This document shows, piece by piece, positions 46,347-54,544 of a DNA stretch of 64,000 nucleotides. This DNA is from Helicobacter jaachi. GTDB taxonomy: Bacteria > Campylobacterota > Campylobacteria > Campylobacterales > Helicobacteraceae. Position 1 is the stretch's first letter; the number at the start of each line of letters is the position of its first letter. The DNA lies in assembly GCF_000763135.2 (NCBI RefSeq), contig NZ_JRPR02000001.1, positions 372,001-436,000 on the forward strand, given 5' to 3'. A program made the position numbers and the translations under genes. The notes below the pieces were generated by a model. The model was not told the DNA's origin. It made no database searches and saw only the letters and a list, made by a program, of their open reading frames with translations.

Positions 46347-46654
46347 ATGTATCCTTGAGGCTTTGGGGTTTGTGGGCGTATTGTAGTGATACAATCCTGT
46401 GAATTGCCTTTAAATCCGCGCTGTTTAGGCTAAAAATGGCGCAAAAATATAACACAAAGCAAGGGCTTAAAATTGCCTTGTTTATAGTGTGCAATATTTT
46501 AAGCTTTGGTTAAGTAAAATGTTACCAAAAAGGATATATATAAATTTATATAATTGCGAGTTGGTTAAAAAATAGTTTTATTTTTTCGATTTATTGTATT
46601 ATTGCGCCAAATTAAGAATTACAAAACAACAAATTATTACAAAAGAGGCACGGA
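46347..46654. other. Intergenic region between FkbM gene and the fdh locus
   Basis: 308 bp between divergent genes. It holds the divergent control region of the fdh locus: an inverted repeat at 46505-46529, a second TTGGTTAA at 46561-46568, and a TATTAT -10-like hexamer at 46597-46602. The stretch is very AT-rich. Nothing coding is supported. Confidence 0.6.
46505..46529. promoter_or_regulatory. Inverted repeat TTTGGT/ACCAAA upstream of the fdh locus
   Basis: TTTGGT and ACCAAA are separated by 13 bp. The left arm is part of TTGGTTAA, which recurs 55 bp downstream at 46561. A regulator site is possible; no matching family is named. Confidence 0.4.
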
Positions 46655-48196
46655 ATGGAGCAACATGTAGGCGTCTTAGCTTTGTTAAGCGATGAGGAAA
46701 GAGCAATTTTACATGAATATGATGAGCTTACGCTTGATTTTACTTCGCTAAGCAAAGATGGGCTAGTCGTAGTGGCGCCTCAATGCGTGGTGATTGGCTA
46801 TGGCGAGTTATGTGATGAGTTTTTGGCAATGTGTATTAATGATGAGCATACGCCAAAGCTTGAGCTTTTACATCTTTTGCCACAGGATTTTGTAAGTCTT
46901 AAAGGGCATTTAGGAGCATTTGAGCTGACTTTTAAAAATGCTAATGGTAGGGTAGAAAGTCTATCCACTGCACAAGTGGTGTCTTTCTCCCCATTACAGA
47001 ATCTACGCGCGTTTAAGGGCGTGCATTTGCCAAGTAACTATAGTAGCGCGCGAGAGATGCTAGATTCTATATTATCCCTATGCGGCGATTATGAATATAC
47101 GCGCAATATTATTTTTGACCCTACGCATTGTCAATTTCAATCGCGCCGCCCATTTGCAGATGGAAGCAGTGTATGCCATGCCTGTGCCGATATATGCCCA
47201 ACTTTAGGTATAAGTAGCGATAAAACTTTAAGTATTCTAGAGCTTTCTGCGATTGATTGTATCGCGTGTGGCAGGTGTGTGAGCGTATGCCCTACAGGGA
47301 GCGTGCAGAGGGAGGGCGATGGGCTAGAGGCGTTTAGCTATAAATCAAGGCTTTATAAGGGCTATATACCCCTTATTGTCTCAAAGCAAGCCTTTAACAC
47401 AGATGAGTTTGCGCAAGATTTCAAGGCATTAAGGGCGCAAAATGCTCTATTTTTGCCTTTTGTTATGCCTGTGCCTGATATGCTAAATAGCACTTATTTG
47501 CTTACACTTTTGCAAGAGAGTGGAGCGCCCATTGCGCTTTATACACCACTTGGCGAGCATACACACAAGGATATAGAATCTATAAATGGTATTTATCATC
47601 GTATTTTTGGCAAAAAGGCTATTTATACTTATGCAGATTCTATAATATGCGCAGGGGACATAGCGCCTATAGCGCAGACGCATTATATTTACACGCCTAC
47701 AAGTGCTGAAACAAGCAAGGATATATTTTCTGAACGTATGCGCTTTTGGGTAAAGCAAGAGGATTATGGCAAGGTGGGCATAAATGGATTTGGTATTTTG
47801 GGCATTAATGCGCAAAAATGCACATTGTGTCTAAGCTGTGTAGAGGCGTGCAATACGCAAGCACTCATTAGCAATCAAACGCGCTTTGAGCTACTCTATA
47901 AGCCTTCGCTTTGCACAGATTGCGGTTATTGTGTGGCAAGCTGCGCGGAAAATGTGCTAAGTATAGAATCTAGCAGCCTAAATCTTGCCCAAGAAAGTTT
48001 TGAATATACGCAAATCGCGCAAGATGAACCATTTAGATGTGTAGAGTGTGATAAGATTTTTGCCACACGCAGAAGCATTGAGAAAATTAAGCAGATTCTA
48101 GCCCCAGCCTTTGGCAAAAATCCGCTTAAGCTAAAGACTTTAGAATGCTGTGCGGATTGCAAGGTGAAAGTAATGTTTGAGGAGGCGCGCTCATGA
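46655..48196 (+). CDS. 4Fe-4S ferredoxin-like protein of the formate dehydrogenase locus
   Basis: 513 residues, no signal peptide. After a roughly 160-residue N-terminal domain without cofactors come 4Fe-4S sets: C-H-A-C-A-D-I-C-P, C-I-A-C-G-R-C-V-S-V-C-P, C-T-L-C-L-S-C-V-E-A-C and C-T-D-C-G-Y-C-V-A-S-C. Two further cysteine pairs (R-C-V-E-C-D and C-C-A-D-C) lie near the C-terminus. Such proteins accompany fdh operons of Campylobacter and Helicobacter. It may serve electron transfer or assembly of the enzyme; this is inferred from location. Its stop overlaps the TorD-like gene by 4 bp. Confidence 0.7.
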   Translation: MEQHVGVLALLSDEERAILHEYDELTLDFTSLSKDGLVVVAPQCVVIGYGELCDEFLAMCINDEHTPKLELLHLLPQDFVSLKGHLGAFELTFKNANGRVESLSTAQVVSFSPLQNLRAFKGVHLPSNYSSAREMLDSILSLCGDYEYTRNIIFDPTHCQFQSRRPFADGSSVCHACADICPTLGISSDKTLSILELSAIDCIACGRCVSVCPTGSVQREGDGLEAFSYKSRLYKGYIPLIVSKQAFNTDEFAQDFKALRAQNALFLPFVMPVPDMLNSTYLLTLLQESGAPIALYTPLGEHTHKDIESINGIYHRIFGKKAIYTYADSIICAGDIAPIAQTHYIYTPTSAETSKDIFSERMRFWVKQEDYGKVGINGFGILGINAQKCTLCLSCVEACNTQALISNQTRFELLYKPSLCTDCGYCVASCAENVLSIESSSLNLAQESFEYTQIAQDEPFRCVECDKIFATRRSIEKIKQILAPAFGKNPLKLKTLECCADCKVKVMFEEARS

Positions 48197-48846
48197 ATGC
48201 ATTAGATTCTTTGTCGCGCGCACGGGCATTGTATTATGATTTTTTTGCGGGGTTATTCTTGTATGAATTGCTTTGCGAGCGCTCTAGCGTGTTATTAAAT
48301 CAAGTGAAAATCTTAAAAGAAAATGCTTTTAATGAGCATGATAGCGTGCATTTTGAACTTTTGCAAAGTGAGCTAGAGCGTAGGGGAGTGGAGCAGATTC
48401 TGCGTGAATACACCAATACCTTTCTTTTATCTTTTAGTGTGCCAAAAGCCCATGAGCAAATGCCAATGAAGCGCAAAAAGGGCAAGCAGCCCCGTAAAAA
48501 TACGCAAGTTATGCTTTATCTTTCGCATTACCTTGAGGGCTGCCTCAATGGCAAGGCTTTGCTTAAAGCGCGGCAGCTCACTAAAAAAAGCACTTTTAGG
48601 CTAAATACTAAAGAATGCAAAGAGAGTGAGGAGCATTTGGGTTTTTTATTGCTTTTAATGCGGCATTTGCTGCTATCACAAGATGAGGCGGACAAAGCAT
48701 TATGTGCTGAAGTGAGTAAAGAGCTAGTCATTCCTTTGGGTGATTTTGTGACTAATGTGTTAAGTCAAAGGGAGGATTTAAGCTATTATGCGAGTGTAGG
48801 GAGTTTGTTGCAGAGTTTTTTAAATGTAGAGCGCGCTTTAGGCTAG
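48193..48846 (+). CDS. TorD-family chaperone, probably for formate dehydrogenase
   Basis: 217 residues, mostly helical, matching TorD/DmsD-type chaperones that guard molybdoenzymes before Tat export. The N-terminal R-A-R-A-L-Y-Y-D-F-F-A-G-L-F and the later Y-T-N-T-F-L-L-S-F region fit the family. It overlaps the preceding ferredoxin-like gene and precedes fdhX and fdhA. A lysine-rich segment in the middle (about 95-105) is unusual. The client is inferred from neighbourhood. Confidence 0.75.
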   Translation: MNALDSLSRARALYYDFFAGLFLYELLCERSSVLLNQVKILKENAFNEHDSVHFELLQSELERRGVEQILREYTNTFLLSFSVPKAHEQMPMKRKKGKQPRKNTQVMLYLSHYLEGCLNGKALLKARQLTKKSTFRLNTKECKESEEHLGFLLLLMRHLLLSQDEADKALCAEVSKELVIPLGDFVTNVLSQREDLSYYASVGSLLQSFLNVERALG

Positions 48847-48850
48847 ATTG

Positions 48851-48878
48851 ATTTGAGCTTTTTTTAAAAGGCTCAAAT
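48851..48878 (+). terminator. Intercistronic hairpin between TorD-like gene and fdhX
   Basis: ATTTGAGC and GCTCAAAT form a perfect 8-bp stem, and inner TTTT/AAAA can extend it. It lies 5 bp after the TorD-like stop. It could attenuate readthrough, protect one mRNA half or terminate. No T tract follows, so full termination is uncertain. Confidence 0.5.
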
Positions 48879-48913
48879 GGGTTTATCCCAAAGTCCAAAC
48901 AAGAGGAGGCTCT

Positions 48914-49129
48914 ATGTCGAATATGCAAGAAGAAATTCAATCTCGGCGGAAGTTTTTGAAAGCTGCTGGGGTTGGTGGTGCTGTGGTTGCAATAGGCTCG
49001 CTTAGTTTGAATGGTTGTTCTGGAGAACACACACAAAAGGAAGTCATTAAGGGCAAAAGCAAAAAGCAAGAAGTGCTGTATCGTGGTGATACAAAGTATT
49101 GGCAGACTTATTTTTCAGTTGCCAAATAA
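48914..49129 (+). CDS. Small Tat-signal protein FdhX-like
   Basis: 71 residues. A Tat signal S-R-R-K-F-L-K-A (residues 10-17), a glycine-rich hydrophobic stretch and a cysteine at about 35 precede a short lysine-rich tail ending W-Q-T-Y-F-S-V-A-K. Such small Tat proteins sit directly before the catalytic subunit in Campylobacterota fdh operons. Role is unknown; an assembly or membrane-anchoring partner is possible. GAGGAG precedes the ATG, 20 bp before fdhA. Confidence 0.7.
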   Translation: MSNMQEEIQSRRKFLKAAGVGGAVVAIGSLSLNGCSGEHTQKEVIKGKSKKQEVLYRGDTKYWQTYFSVAK

Positions 49130-49149
49130 GTAGATTCTAAGGAGTAAAG

Positions 49150-51969
49150 ATGAGTGAGGCAGATAACAGACGCAATGCTCGCCGCTCATTTCTTAAACTC
49201 TCTGCGCTGGCTTCTGTGGCTGGTGTAAGCAGTGCTTTTGGAAATGAGGGAGAGCGAGTTATTAAAAAAGCTAGTGAAGCGGAGTTAAGGGAGAATTTTC
49301 CTGATGCAAAGCGCGTGAAAACTATTTGCACGCATTGTTCTGTGGGCTGTGGGATTATTGCTGAAGTCCAAGATGGTGTATGGGTGCGACAAGAAGTAGC
49401 GCAAGACCACCCCATTTCACAAGGTGGGCATTGCTGCAAGGGTGCGGACTTAATCGATAGGGCGCGCAGTGAAACGCGTTTGCGCTATCCGCTTGAAAAG
49501 GTTGGCGGGCAATGGCAGCGCACAAATTGGGATAGTGCGATGGATAAAGTCTCCAAAAAATTGCTTGAAATTCGTAATGAGAGCGGACCTGATGCGGTAA
49601 TGTGGATAGGAAGTGCGAAGCTTTCAAATGAACAATGCTACTATTTGCGGAAGTTTTCGGCATTTTTTGGCACAAATAACCTAGACCACTGCAATCGCGT
49701 TTGACACTCCCCAACAGTCGCCGGTGTGGCGAATACATTTGGGTTTGGTGGAATGTCAAATCACATCGCTGATATGATGTTTTCAAAATACATCTTTATT
49801 ATCGGCGCAAACCCTGCAGTAAATCACCCTGTGTCTATGGTGCATATTTTGCGCGCTAAAGAGGCTGGAGCAAAGATTGTAGTGATTGACCCGCATTTTA
49901 GTAAAACTGCAGCCAAAGCAGATGAATATCATAGAATCCGCAGTGGGACAGATATTGCCCTTGTGTATGGTATGCTCCATCATATCATTAGTAATGATTT
50001 GCATGATAAAAAATTCTTAGAAGAGCGTGTGTATGGATATGAGGAAATCATTAAAGAAGCGATGAAATACACACCTGAAGAAGCAGCAAATATTACTGGA
50101 ATCCCAGCTGATGAGATTCGCCACATTGCAGAGGATATGGCAAAGGCAAAGCCTGCGACACTTATATGGAATCAAGGGCTTACTCAACACACCGTTGGCA
50201 CAAGCAACACGCGTATAATGCCAATCTTGCAGATGTTTTTGGGTAATATGGGTAAAAATGGTGGAGGCGTGAATATCTTGCGTGGGCATGATAATGTGCA
50301 AGGCTCTTCAGATATGGCAGCAAACCCTGATGTATTGCCCGGATATTATTCTTTAGCAGAATCTTCATGGCGACATTTTGCAAAGCATTGGCAGGTAGAG
50401 TATGAATGGCTGCTTTCACGCTTTAAAGATAAAAAGATGATGGAATCTCCGGGCTTTGCGCACTCAACATGGAAATTTGGCGTGATTGATGAGGAGAATG
50501 CAGCAAATAATGGTGGCACGATGATTCGCGCGCTTGTGGTGATTGGCACAGGTATGACTTCTGTATCTTTGCTTGAATTGCAAAAAAAGGCAATGGATAA
50601 GCTTGAATTAGTCGTATTTATCGACCCATATGTGAATGATTTAGCCATTTATAGCGATAAGACAGATAATATCTTTTTATTGCCTGCAGCTTCGCAAATG
50701 GAAAGCTCTGGCTCGGTTGCAGCGACTAATCGTAGCTATCAGTGGCGTTCTAAAGTTATGGAACCGCTCTTTGAATGTCGCGAAGACCAAGAGATACTCT
50801 TTGATTTCGCAAAGCGATTTGGATTCTTAGAGGAGTTGCAACGCAGCTTGTATAAAATTGCGCAGGCCGATGGGCGTAAAGAATTTATTTGGCCAGAAGA
50901 TGCGACCACAGAGCTTACTCAAGCGGTGCGTAGCATAGGCTTGCAAGGTATGAGTCCTAAACGCTTAAAGGCTCATCAAGAAAATTGGCATATGTTTGAC
51001 AAAGTAACTCTAGCAGGCAAAGGAGAATTTGAAGGCGAGTATTATGGGCTTCCTTGGCCTTGCTGGAGTGATAAACACCCCGGCACACCTGTATTTTACA
51101 ATGATAGCATTCCTGTTATGAAAGGCGGTATGGGCTTTAGGGTGAATTGGGGTGATACTTCACCTGATGGGCAAAGTATGTTCTCCGCGCGGACTTTACC
51201 TAATGCGAAAATTGCCGGGCATTCATTTGTGAGTGCGGCGAATGCAGAATCTTTAGGTATAAAACTTACAAGTGAAGAGAAAAAAGCCATTGAGGGCAGT
51301 ACATTTGCGCTAGGCTATGGCAATAATATTTTGGTTGAAAAAGCGCTAGAAGCGGGACTTTGTCCTTATGGTAATGGCAAGGCGCGTGCTGTAGTGTGGA
51401 ATTGGTATGATAAGATTCCATTGCATAGAGAGCCATTGCATTCTATAAGACCTGATTTGGTGGCTAAGTATCCTACTTTCCCAGATAAGCCAAATCACTA
51501 TAGGGCAAATATTAAGTATCAATCGCGCCAGAGTGAGAAAGATTGGACAAAGGAATTTCCAATTAATATGCTAAGCGGGCGTTTAGTTTCTCATATGGGA
51601 ACAGGGACAGAGACGCGGAGTGCGAAATATCTTGCTGAAGTGCATAGCGAGATGTTTATAGAAATTCACCCCGAAAAAGCCAAAGAGCTCAATGTTAAAG
51701 ATGGTGATATGGTATGGGTGTATGGCACAATGGGGACACGCGCGCTTATTAAAGCGAAGCTTTCATATCGTGTAGATGTCAATAGTGTGTGGGTGCCGCA
51801 GAACTTTTCAGGTATGGAGCAGGGACAAAGCCGCCTAGATAAATATCCAGAAGGCACAGCAGCGTATGCAATAGGTGAGTCTGCGAATATGATTTCAAGC
51901 TATGGCTTTGATTATAACTCGGCTTGTCCAGAGACAAAGTGCGGATTGTGCCGCATTGAGAAGGCATAG
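49150..51969 (+). CDS. fdhA: Formate dehydrogenase catalytic subunit, selenoprotein
   Basis: 939 residues if the in-frame TGA at 49702-49704 (codon 185) is read as selenocysteine. Upstream residues end C-N-R-V; downstream continues H-S-P-T-V-A-G, giving the V-U-H-S-P family context where U ligates molybdenum or tungsten. The Tat signal is R-R-S-F-L-K, and C-T-H-C-S-V-G-C-G-I plus H-C-C-K-G binds a 4Fe-4S cluster. It oxidises periplasmic formate to CO2. AAGGAG precedes the ATG. Annotating it as two broken genes would be wrong: frame, motif and SECIS agree. Confidence 0.95.
49702..49704 (+). other. UGA selenocysteine codon in fdhA
   Basis: In-frame TGA at codon 185 of fdhA. The reading frame stays open for 755 more codons with continuous molybdopterin-oxidoreductase sequence. 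A SECIS-like hairpin follows at 49718-49732. Confidence 0.93.
49718..49732 (+). promoter_or_regulatory. Bacterial SECIS hairpin
   Basis: TCGCC and GGCGA form a 5-bp stem with a GGTGT loop. The loop begins with GGT exactly 18 nt after the UGA, the same spacing and G-G-U start as in the Escherichia coli fdhF SECIS. It would bind SelB. Confidence 0.8.
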
Positions 51970-51980
51970 GGAGGCAGGAT

Positions 51981-52613
51981 ATGAGCGAAAATATAACACA
52001 AACAGCAATAGGCGAGCGCGTGCGCGTTAAATTCTACTGCGATGAAAGTCGCTGCATTGATTGCCATGGGTGTGATGTGGCTTGCAAAGAGGCTCATCAC
52101 TTACCTGTGGGTATGAACCGCAGGCGCGTGATTACGCTTAATGAAGGTATGGTGGGTAAAGAGAAGTCTATCTCCATTGCTTGCCAACATTGCGAAGATG
52201 CACCTTGTGCGCAGGTATGCCCTGTGGATTGCTTTTATATCCGTGCTGATGGCATTGTATTGCATAATAAAAAAACTTGCATTGGTTGTGGATATTGCCT
52301 CTATGCTTGTCCTTTTGGCGCTCCACAATTTCCAAAAAGTGATATTTTTGGCTCTCGCGGGGTAATGGATAAATGCACATTCTGCGCTGGCGGACCTGAA
52401 GAAACACATAGTACTGAAGAATACAAACTCTATGGGCAAAATCGTATCGCAGAAGGTAAAGTGCCTGCATGTGCGGCGATGTGTTCTACAAAGGCGTTGA
52501 TTGCAGGCGGAAGCGATGAGCTTAAATCTATTGTGCGCGATAGGGCATCTCATAAGCAGATAGAGCCAAAAACGCCTTTTGAGTGGCGTGAAGCTTATGG
52601 CGATACTATCTAA
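51981..52613 (+). CDS. fdhB: Formate dehydrogenase iron-sulfur subunit
   Basis: 210 residues with four 4Fe-4S cysteine sets: C-I-D-C-H-G-C-D-V-A-C, C-E-D-A-P-C-A-Q-V-C-P, C-I-G-C-G-Y-C-L-Y-A-C-P and C-T-F-C-A-G-G with a later P-A-C-A-A-M-C. It links the catalytic subunit to cytochrome b. No signal peptide; it is probably exported with FdhA by Tat. It lies 11 bp after fdhA. Confidence 0.95.
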   Translation: MSENITQTAIGERVRVKFYCDESRCIDCHGCDVACKEAHHLPVGMNRRRVITLNEGMVGKEKSISIACQHCEDAPCAQVCPVDCFYIRADGIVLHNKKTCIGCGYCLYACPFGAPQFPKSDIFGSRGVMDKCTFCAGGPEETHSTEEYKLYGQNRIAEGKVPACAAMCSTKALIAGGSDELKSIVRDRASHKQIEPKTPFEWREAYGDTI

Positions 52614-52623
52614 AGGAGGGAGT

Positions 52624-53619
52624 ATGAAAAATATTATATTAGTATGTGCTTTGCTTTTGGGTTTTGCCTATGCGCACGAAGATGAAGAAGTAAATTTTAA
52701 TGTCAATAAGCACATTTATGGCACAGCACAAATTGAGGCGATGAAAACTTGGGGCTTTGGCGAGGATAGGCTGCATTCTAACGCACCTAAAGATGATGCA
52801 GATAGAGGCTTAAGCATACAGCCACTTACAAATGGTGAGCCAATTGGCGGTATCCGCGGGACAAATGGCTTTGGCGAGCTTTTCACTATTTTGCAAGGGC
52901 AATATTTTGCACTAATCTTCTTACTCATTGTTATTTTTGTGCCAATGGCATTTTTTGGACATTATAAGATTATAGGCAAGCGCCACTATTCACATGATAG
53001 TTTTTTAGTCGTTTTTACTAAATACAATATCATCGTGCATTGGTGTGCGGCTGTGCCTTTTGTGATGCTTTGTATCACAGGACTTATGATGGTTTTTGGT
53101 GATAAACTAGGTGGCGGCGCGCTCATTCGCTTTGCGCGTGATGTGCATGGGTTTGCTACTTTGTTTTTTGCCGTATTTGGCACACTTATGTTTTTCATGT
53201 GGGTGAAAGATTGCTTGTTTCGAATATGGGATATTAAGTGGATGCTTATCCTTGGCGGCTACCTTGATAAGGTTAATCGCGAAATACCCGCGCATAAATT
53301 TAACGCAGGGCAGAAGATGTGGTTTTGGGTTGCCACAGTTGGCGGAGCGTTTATGGTATTTACCGGAGCTATGATGTTTTTTCAATATGCAGATATTAAT
53401 ACCCTGCGTTTAATGGCAATTTTGCATAATGTCATAGGATTTGCGGTGGTGGCACTGCTGATTACGCATATTTATATGGCAGTGTTTGCTATTGAGGGCG
53501 CTATAGAATCTATTTTGAATGGCAAAATGGGCGAGGAAGAACTCTCTATGCTACATAGCCTTTATTATAAGGATTTAAAAGCTCAAGGCAAGCTAGATTC
53601 TATGCGCGTAAAGCATTAA
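52624..53619 (+). CDS. fdhC: Formate dehydrogenase cytochrome b subunit
   Basis: 331 residues from the ATG at 52624 after AAAGGAGG; the earlier start within fdhB lacks a site. An N-terminal signal peptide (A-Y-A-H-E) and a periplasmic segment precede four membrane helices carrying histidines for two hemes b, as in V-H-W-C-A-A, A-R-D-V-H-G-F and L-H-N-V-I-G. It passes electrons to the menaquinone pool. The long N-terminal extension is typical of Campylobacterota FdhC. Confidence 0.92.
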   Translation: MKNIILVCALLLGFAYAHEDEEVNFNVNKHIYGTAQIEAMKTWGFGEDRLHSNAPKDDADRGLSIQPLTNGEPIGGIRGTNGFGELFTILQGQYFALIFLLIVIFVPMAFFGHYKIIGKRHYSHDSFLVVFTKYNIIVHWCAAVPFVMLCITGLMMVFGDKLGGGALIRFARDVHGFATLFFAVFGTLMFFMWVKDCLFRIWDIKWMLILGGYLDKVNREIPAHKFNAGQKMWFWVATVGGAFMVFTGAMMFFQYADINTLRLMAILHNVIGFAVVALLITHIYMAVFAIEGAIESILNGKMGEEELSMLHSLYYKDLKAQGKLDSMRVKH

Positions 53620-53632
53620 GCGGAGTTTGGCA

Positions 53633-54409
53633 TTGAGCGACTTTGTGCATAATTTGCGTATGCTTAAAATTTCGCGCGATGGCTCATCTCAAATGACGCA
53701 AGATTGTGTCATTGAGGAGCAGCGCATAGCCTTTTATCTCAATGGCACAAAGCTTTTATCAGTAATGAGTTTGCCCTATCATCAAGATGCGCATTTTGTG
53801 GGCTTTTTGATGAACGAGGGTGTGCTAGATTCTATAAATGATATTATCTCCCTAGAAATTGCTAGCGATGGCTTAAGTGTGTATATGCAAGCTCATATTA
53901 AAGAAGATAAGCTTGCACATCTGCATAAGGAAAAAACGCTTACAACAGGCTGCTGCGTGGGGGTGAGCGCAAACTTTGATGGCGAGATTACACAGAAATT
54001 TATCGCTTCAAATATGCGTATAAGCGCTAAGGAGCTTTTTGCGCTGCTTGATGAGTTTTCTAAACCTAGTGAGCTTTTTTTGCAAACAGGCTGCGTGCAT
54101 AAGGCGATGTTAGTATGCGAGCGCACTTTTATTAGCGAAGATGTCGGGCGGCATAACGCTATTGATAAGGTTATTGGCAATGCAAGGCTCTCCCGCACGG
54201 ATATGCGCGATGCGATTTTGCTAGTGAGTGGGCGTTTGTCTATGGAAATGGTGATTAAAGCGGCGATGAGCGATATACCTATGGTGGTTTCGCGCTCTGC
54301 TACGACAAATTTAGGCATTCGCTCTGCGCAGCTCTTAGGCGTTACGCTCGTGGGCTTTGCACGCGGCGATACATTTAATGTTTATACACACCCTTCACGC
54401 ATTGTATAG
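53633..54409 (+). CDS. fdhD: Formate dehydrogenase accessory sulfurtransferase FdhD
   Basis: 258 residues from a TTG at 53633, seven bases after GCGGAG; the in-frame TTG at 53627 is too close. FdhD transfers sulfur from IscS to the molybdenum cofactor and is needed for Fdh activity. G-F-L-M-N-E-G, T-G-C-C-V-G-V, E-D-V-G-R-H-N-A-I-D-K and S-G-R-L-S-M-E-M are family motifs. The usual C-x2-C of the enterobacterial enzyme is here C-C. The stop TAG is the first base of a strong hairpin, so fdh transcription probably ends here. Confidence 0.93.
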   Translation: MSDFVHNLRMLKISRDGSSQMTQDCVIEEQRIAFYLNGTKLLSVMSLPYHQDAHFVGFLMNEGVLDSINDIISLEIASDGLSVYMQAHIKEDKLAHLHKEKTLTTGCCVGVSANFDGEITQKFIASNMRISAKELFALLDEFSKPSELFLQTGCVHKAMLVCERTFISEDVGRHNAIDKVIGNARLSRTDMRDAILLVSGRLSMEMVIKAAMSDIPMVVSRSATTNLGIRSAQLLGVTLVGFARGDTFNVYTHPSRIV

Positions 54410-54439
54410 ATTCTGTTTTTACTGATATTACAGAATCTA
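54407..54439 (+). terminator. AGATTCTG-pair hairpin at the fdhD stop
   Basis: TAGATTCTGT, whose TAG is the fdhD stop codon, pairs over 10 bp with ACAGAATCTA; the loop is 13 nt. It lies just before the hefA control region and is the best candidate for the end of the fdh transcript. Confidence 0.6.
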
Positions 54440-54459
54440 CAGCAAGGCTTAGCACATTA

Positions 54460-54483
54460 AAATAGTTGCGTATGCAACTATTT
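54460..54483. promoter_or_regulatory. 24-bp inverted repeat, probable operator of hefABC
   Basis: Perfect arms AAATAGTTGC and GCAACTATTT flank a 4-bp centre. It lies 13 bp upstream of a TACAAT -10-like hexamer (54496-54501), so it would cover the -35 region. A dimeric repressor of the TetR type is inferred. No such gene is in the window. Confidence 0.6.
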
Positions 54484-54495
54484 ACACATTTAGGC

Positions 54496-54501
54496 TACAA
54501 T
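54496..54501 (+). promoter_or_regulatory. Predicted -10 element of hefABC
   Basis: TACAAT preceded by AT-rich sequence and the 24-bp inverted repeat. The hefA ATG follows at 54545 after AAGGAG. Confidence 0.4.
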
Positions 54502-54544
54502 ACCCACCTTTTAACCTAATTTTCATAAATTTTAAGGAGTGGGT

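Noticed and set aside
49726-51969. Separate shorter fdhA gene starting after the TGA
   Set aside because: The frame, the V-U-H-S-P motif and the SECIS show that this is the continuation of the gene starting at 49150, not a second gene.
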